Source: Sphingobacteriales bacterium UTBCD1 (GTDB taxonomy: Bacteria; Bacteroidota; Bacteroidia; Chitinophagales; Chitinophagaceae). Taken from it: 64,000 nucleotides of DNA. The DNA is taken from positions 1 to 64,000 of the forward strand of contig MWTC01000044.1 of assembly GCA_002066995.1 (NCBI GenBank). Reading direction: 5' to 3'. Numbering within the stretch: the stretch's first letter is position 1; each line of letters starts with the position of its first letter. Positions 62,936 to 64,000 of the stretch are shown in pieces. Both the position numbers and the translations under genes were made by a program. A model generated the notes under the pieces. The model ran no database searches, was not told the origin of the DNA, and saw only the letters and a program-made list of their open reading frames with translations.

Positions 62936-62943
62936 CAAACTTA
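62936..62943 (-). promoter_or_regulatory. -7 box of the small membrane protein gene
   Basis: CAAACTTA on the plus strand reads TAAGTTTG on the minus strand, an exact match. Confidence 0.4.
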
Positions 62944-63063
62944 AGCGATTTTTGAATTTTGCCGGATGTCTTTTATCAACAGGCAGGCAAAAATAAAAAA
63001 ATATAATATTCCACCGCTTAATAAGGCTTTTTTCTCTATTTTGAATGATCAAAATTAATTGCA

Positions 63064-64000
63064 ATGTCAAATTCACTATTCCGGACAAAGAAGATTGGAG
63101 CAATATTATCTGATGCAGGTGATGAAGGACACAGCAGCGGGTTAAAAAGAGTGCTTACGGTAAAAGATCTTACATTTTTTGGTATTGCAGCCATCATAGG
63201 CGCCGGCAGTTTTAGCAGCCTGGGATCGGCTGTTTTCAGCGCCGGGCCCGGAGTGGTAATTTTATTTATCATCACCGGTATTGCCTGTGCTTTTACTGCC
63301 CTTTGTTATTCAGAATTTGCAAGCCGTATTCCTGTTGCGGGCAGTGCGTATACTTATGCTTATGCAAGTTTCGGGGAGTTGTTTGCCTGGATCATCGGCT
63401 GGGCATTGATCATGGAATATTCTATCGGGAACATTTATGTGGCTTTCAGCTGGAGTGATTATTTCACATCCTTTATGGATAAACTGGGGGATATAATGCA
63501 TCTGAATCTTCATGTGCCTGATTATTTTTCTAATAGTTATGCAGAAGTAAAACACGCATTGGACGCAGGTACACAGGATCCGAAAATTCTTTATGCCTGG
63601 AATCATGCTCCTGTGATCGGCGGGCTGAGGATTATTTTCGACATACCTGCTATCGTCATCAATATGCTGATCACCTGGCTTGTTTTCAGGGGTATTAAGG
63701 AAAGCAGAAATTTCAGTAATGTAATGGTGATATTAAAACTGGCGGTAATCATTATTGTGATCCTTGTGGGCGGTTCATTGATCTTTACAGGAGGGCTTAC
63801 CCACAATTGGACTCCGGTAAATGATGAAGGTGTCAGAAGCTTTATGCCCAATGGTTTTGGAGGGGTAATGGCTGCAGTCAGCGGGGTGTTTTTTGCTTAT
63901 ATTGGTTTTGATGCCGTAAGTGTATTGGCTGAGGAAAGTAAAAATCCACAACGGGACCTGCCCAGGGGAATGCTTCTTTCACTGGTCATTTGCACCATTG
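63064..64000 (+). CDS. APC superfamily amino-acid permease (partial, runs off window)
   Basis: 312 complete codons are visible from ATG 63064 with no stop before the window end. LTVKDLTFFGIAAIIGAGSFSSLGSAV near residue 32 and SEFASRIPVAGSAYTYAYASFGE near 83 are signatures of the amino-acid-polyamine-organocation superfamily, resembling cationic amino-acid transporters; FAYIGFDAVSVLAEESKNPQRDLPRG near 277 is the conserved helix 8 segment. Eight or so membrane segments are present in the visible part. Amino-acid substrate cannot be told. Confidence 0.9.
   Translation, partial: MSNSLFRTKKIGAILSDAGDEGHSSGLKRVLTVKDLTFFGIAAIIGAGSFSSLGSAVFSAGPGVVILFIITGIACAFTALCYSEFASRIPVAGSAYTYAYASFGELFAWIIGWALIMEYSIGNIYVAFSWSDYFTSFMDKLGDIMHLNLHVPDYFSNSYAEVKHALDAGTQDPKILYAWNHAPVIGGLRIIFDIPAIVINMLITWLVFRGIKESRNFSNVMVILKLAVIIIVILVGGSLIFTGGLTHNWTPVNDEGVRSFMPNGFGGVMAAVSGVFFAYIGFDAVSVLAEESKNPQRDLPRGMLLSLVICTI

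Noticed and set aside
1-64000. Search for CRISPR arrays, phage genes, insertion sequences, toxin-antitoxin pairs and restriction or defence genes
   Set aside because: No regularly spaced repeats, transposase, integrase or defence motifs were found; the window is mostly core housekeeping and envelope genes.

Overview
The window looks like an ordinary core-genome stretch of a Bacteroidota, most likely a member of the Chitinophagales/Chitinophagaceae. The reasons are many lineage-typical families (two TonB-dependent receptor-type barrels with carboxypeptidase-like N-domains, DUF4249, DUF3276, DUF2911, DUF3822, DUF3347, DUF4342), a short primary sigma factor without region 1.1, a type IX secretion (T9SS) sorting-domain remnant, almost no Shine-Dalgarno sequences, and many promoters of the Bacteroidota form TTTG-N19-21-TAnnTTTG. 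No phage, insertion sequence, CRISPR array or integrated element is visible.

Layout. 1-470: two tRNA-Ser genes, each with its own promoter. 472-6024: an ABC exporter half, a PUR-type nucleic-acid-binding protein, and a minus-strand operon (threonine aldolase, glucose-6-phosphate isomerase, small secreted protein). 6503-13867: an outer-membrane barrel gene behind a palindromic operator, yajQ, ribosomal protein L31 type B between two long gene-free gaps, a phosphatase, a CAP-domain protein and a lipoprotein. 13946-23344: histidine-degradation genes hutI and ftcD with an antiporter, three envelope or secreted proteins and a small membrane protein between them, then an ABC-F ATPase. 23447-31621: DUF3347 protein plus TonB receptor, membrane proteins, a nucleotide pyrophosphatase/phosphodiesterase and an M28 peptidase. 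31663-33835: a tandem pair of paralogous secreted proteins.

33930-40159 is the translation block thrS-infC-rpmI-rplT, unusually split by a large zinc-metalloprotease gene. Both infC and rpmI have structured leaders that may be regulatory. 40229-46559 holds a PepSY-like protein, arginine decarboxylase, Hsp20, bacilliredoxin, lgt and the primary sigma factor. 46812-53483 is a complete RND efflux operon (TolC, adaptor, pump) followed by a DUF4249 lipoprotein. 53559-62521 holds trxB-folB, a decayed T9SS-sorted protein fragment, a MATE exporter, and a probable operon DUF3822-rsmD-lpxK-rnr-polyprenyl synthase. The window ends inside an APC permease.

No clear new multi-gene system is present. The observations most worth a second look are the palindrome in the spacer of the barrel-gene promoter (6433-6453), the branched RNA fold before infC (35879-35962), the rpmI leader, promoters placed so that transcription should begin at the start codon (hutI, the phosphodiesterase, lpxK), the GPPY motif in RsmD, and the T9SS pseudogene at 55060-55497. 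All database-style assignments are from recognising sequence families by eye; no searches were run.
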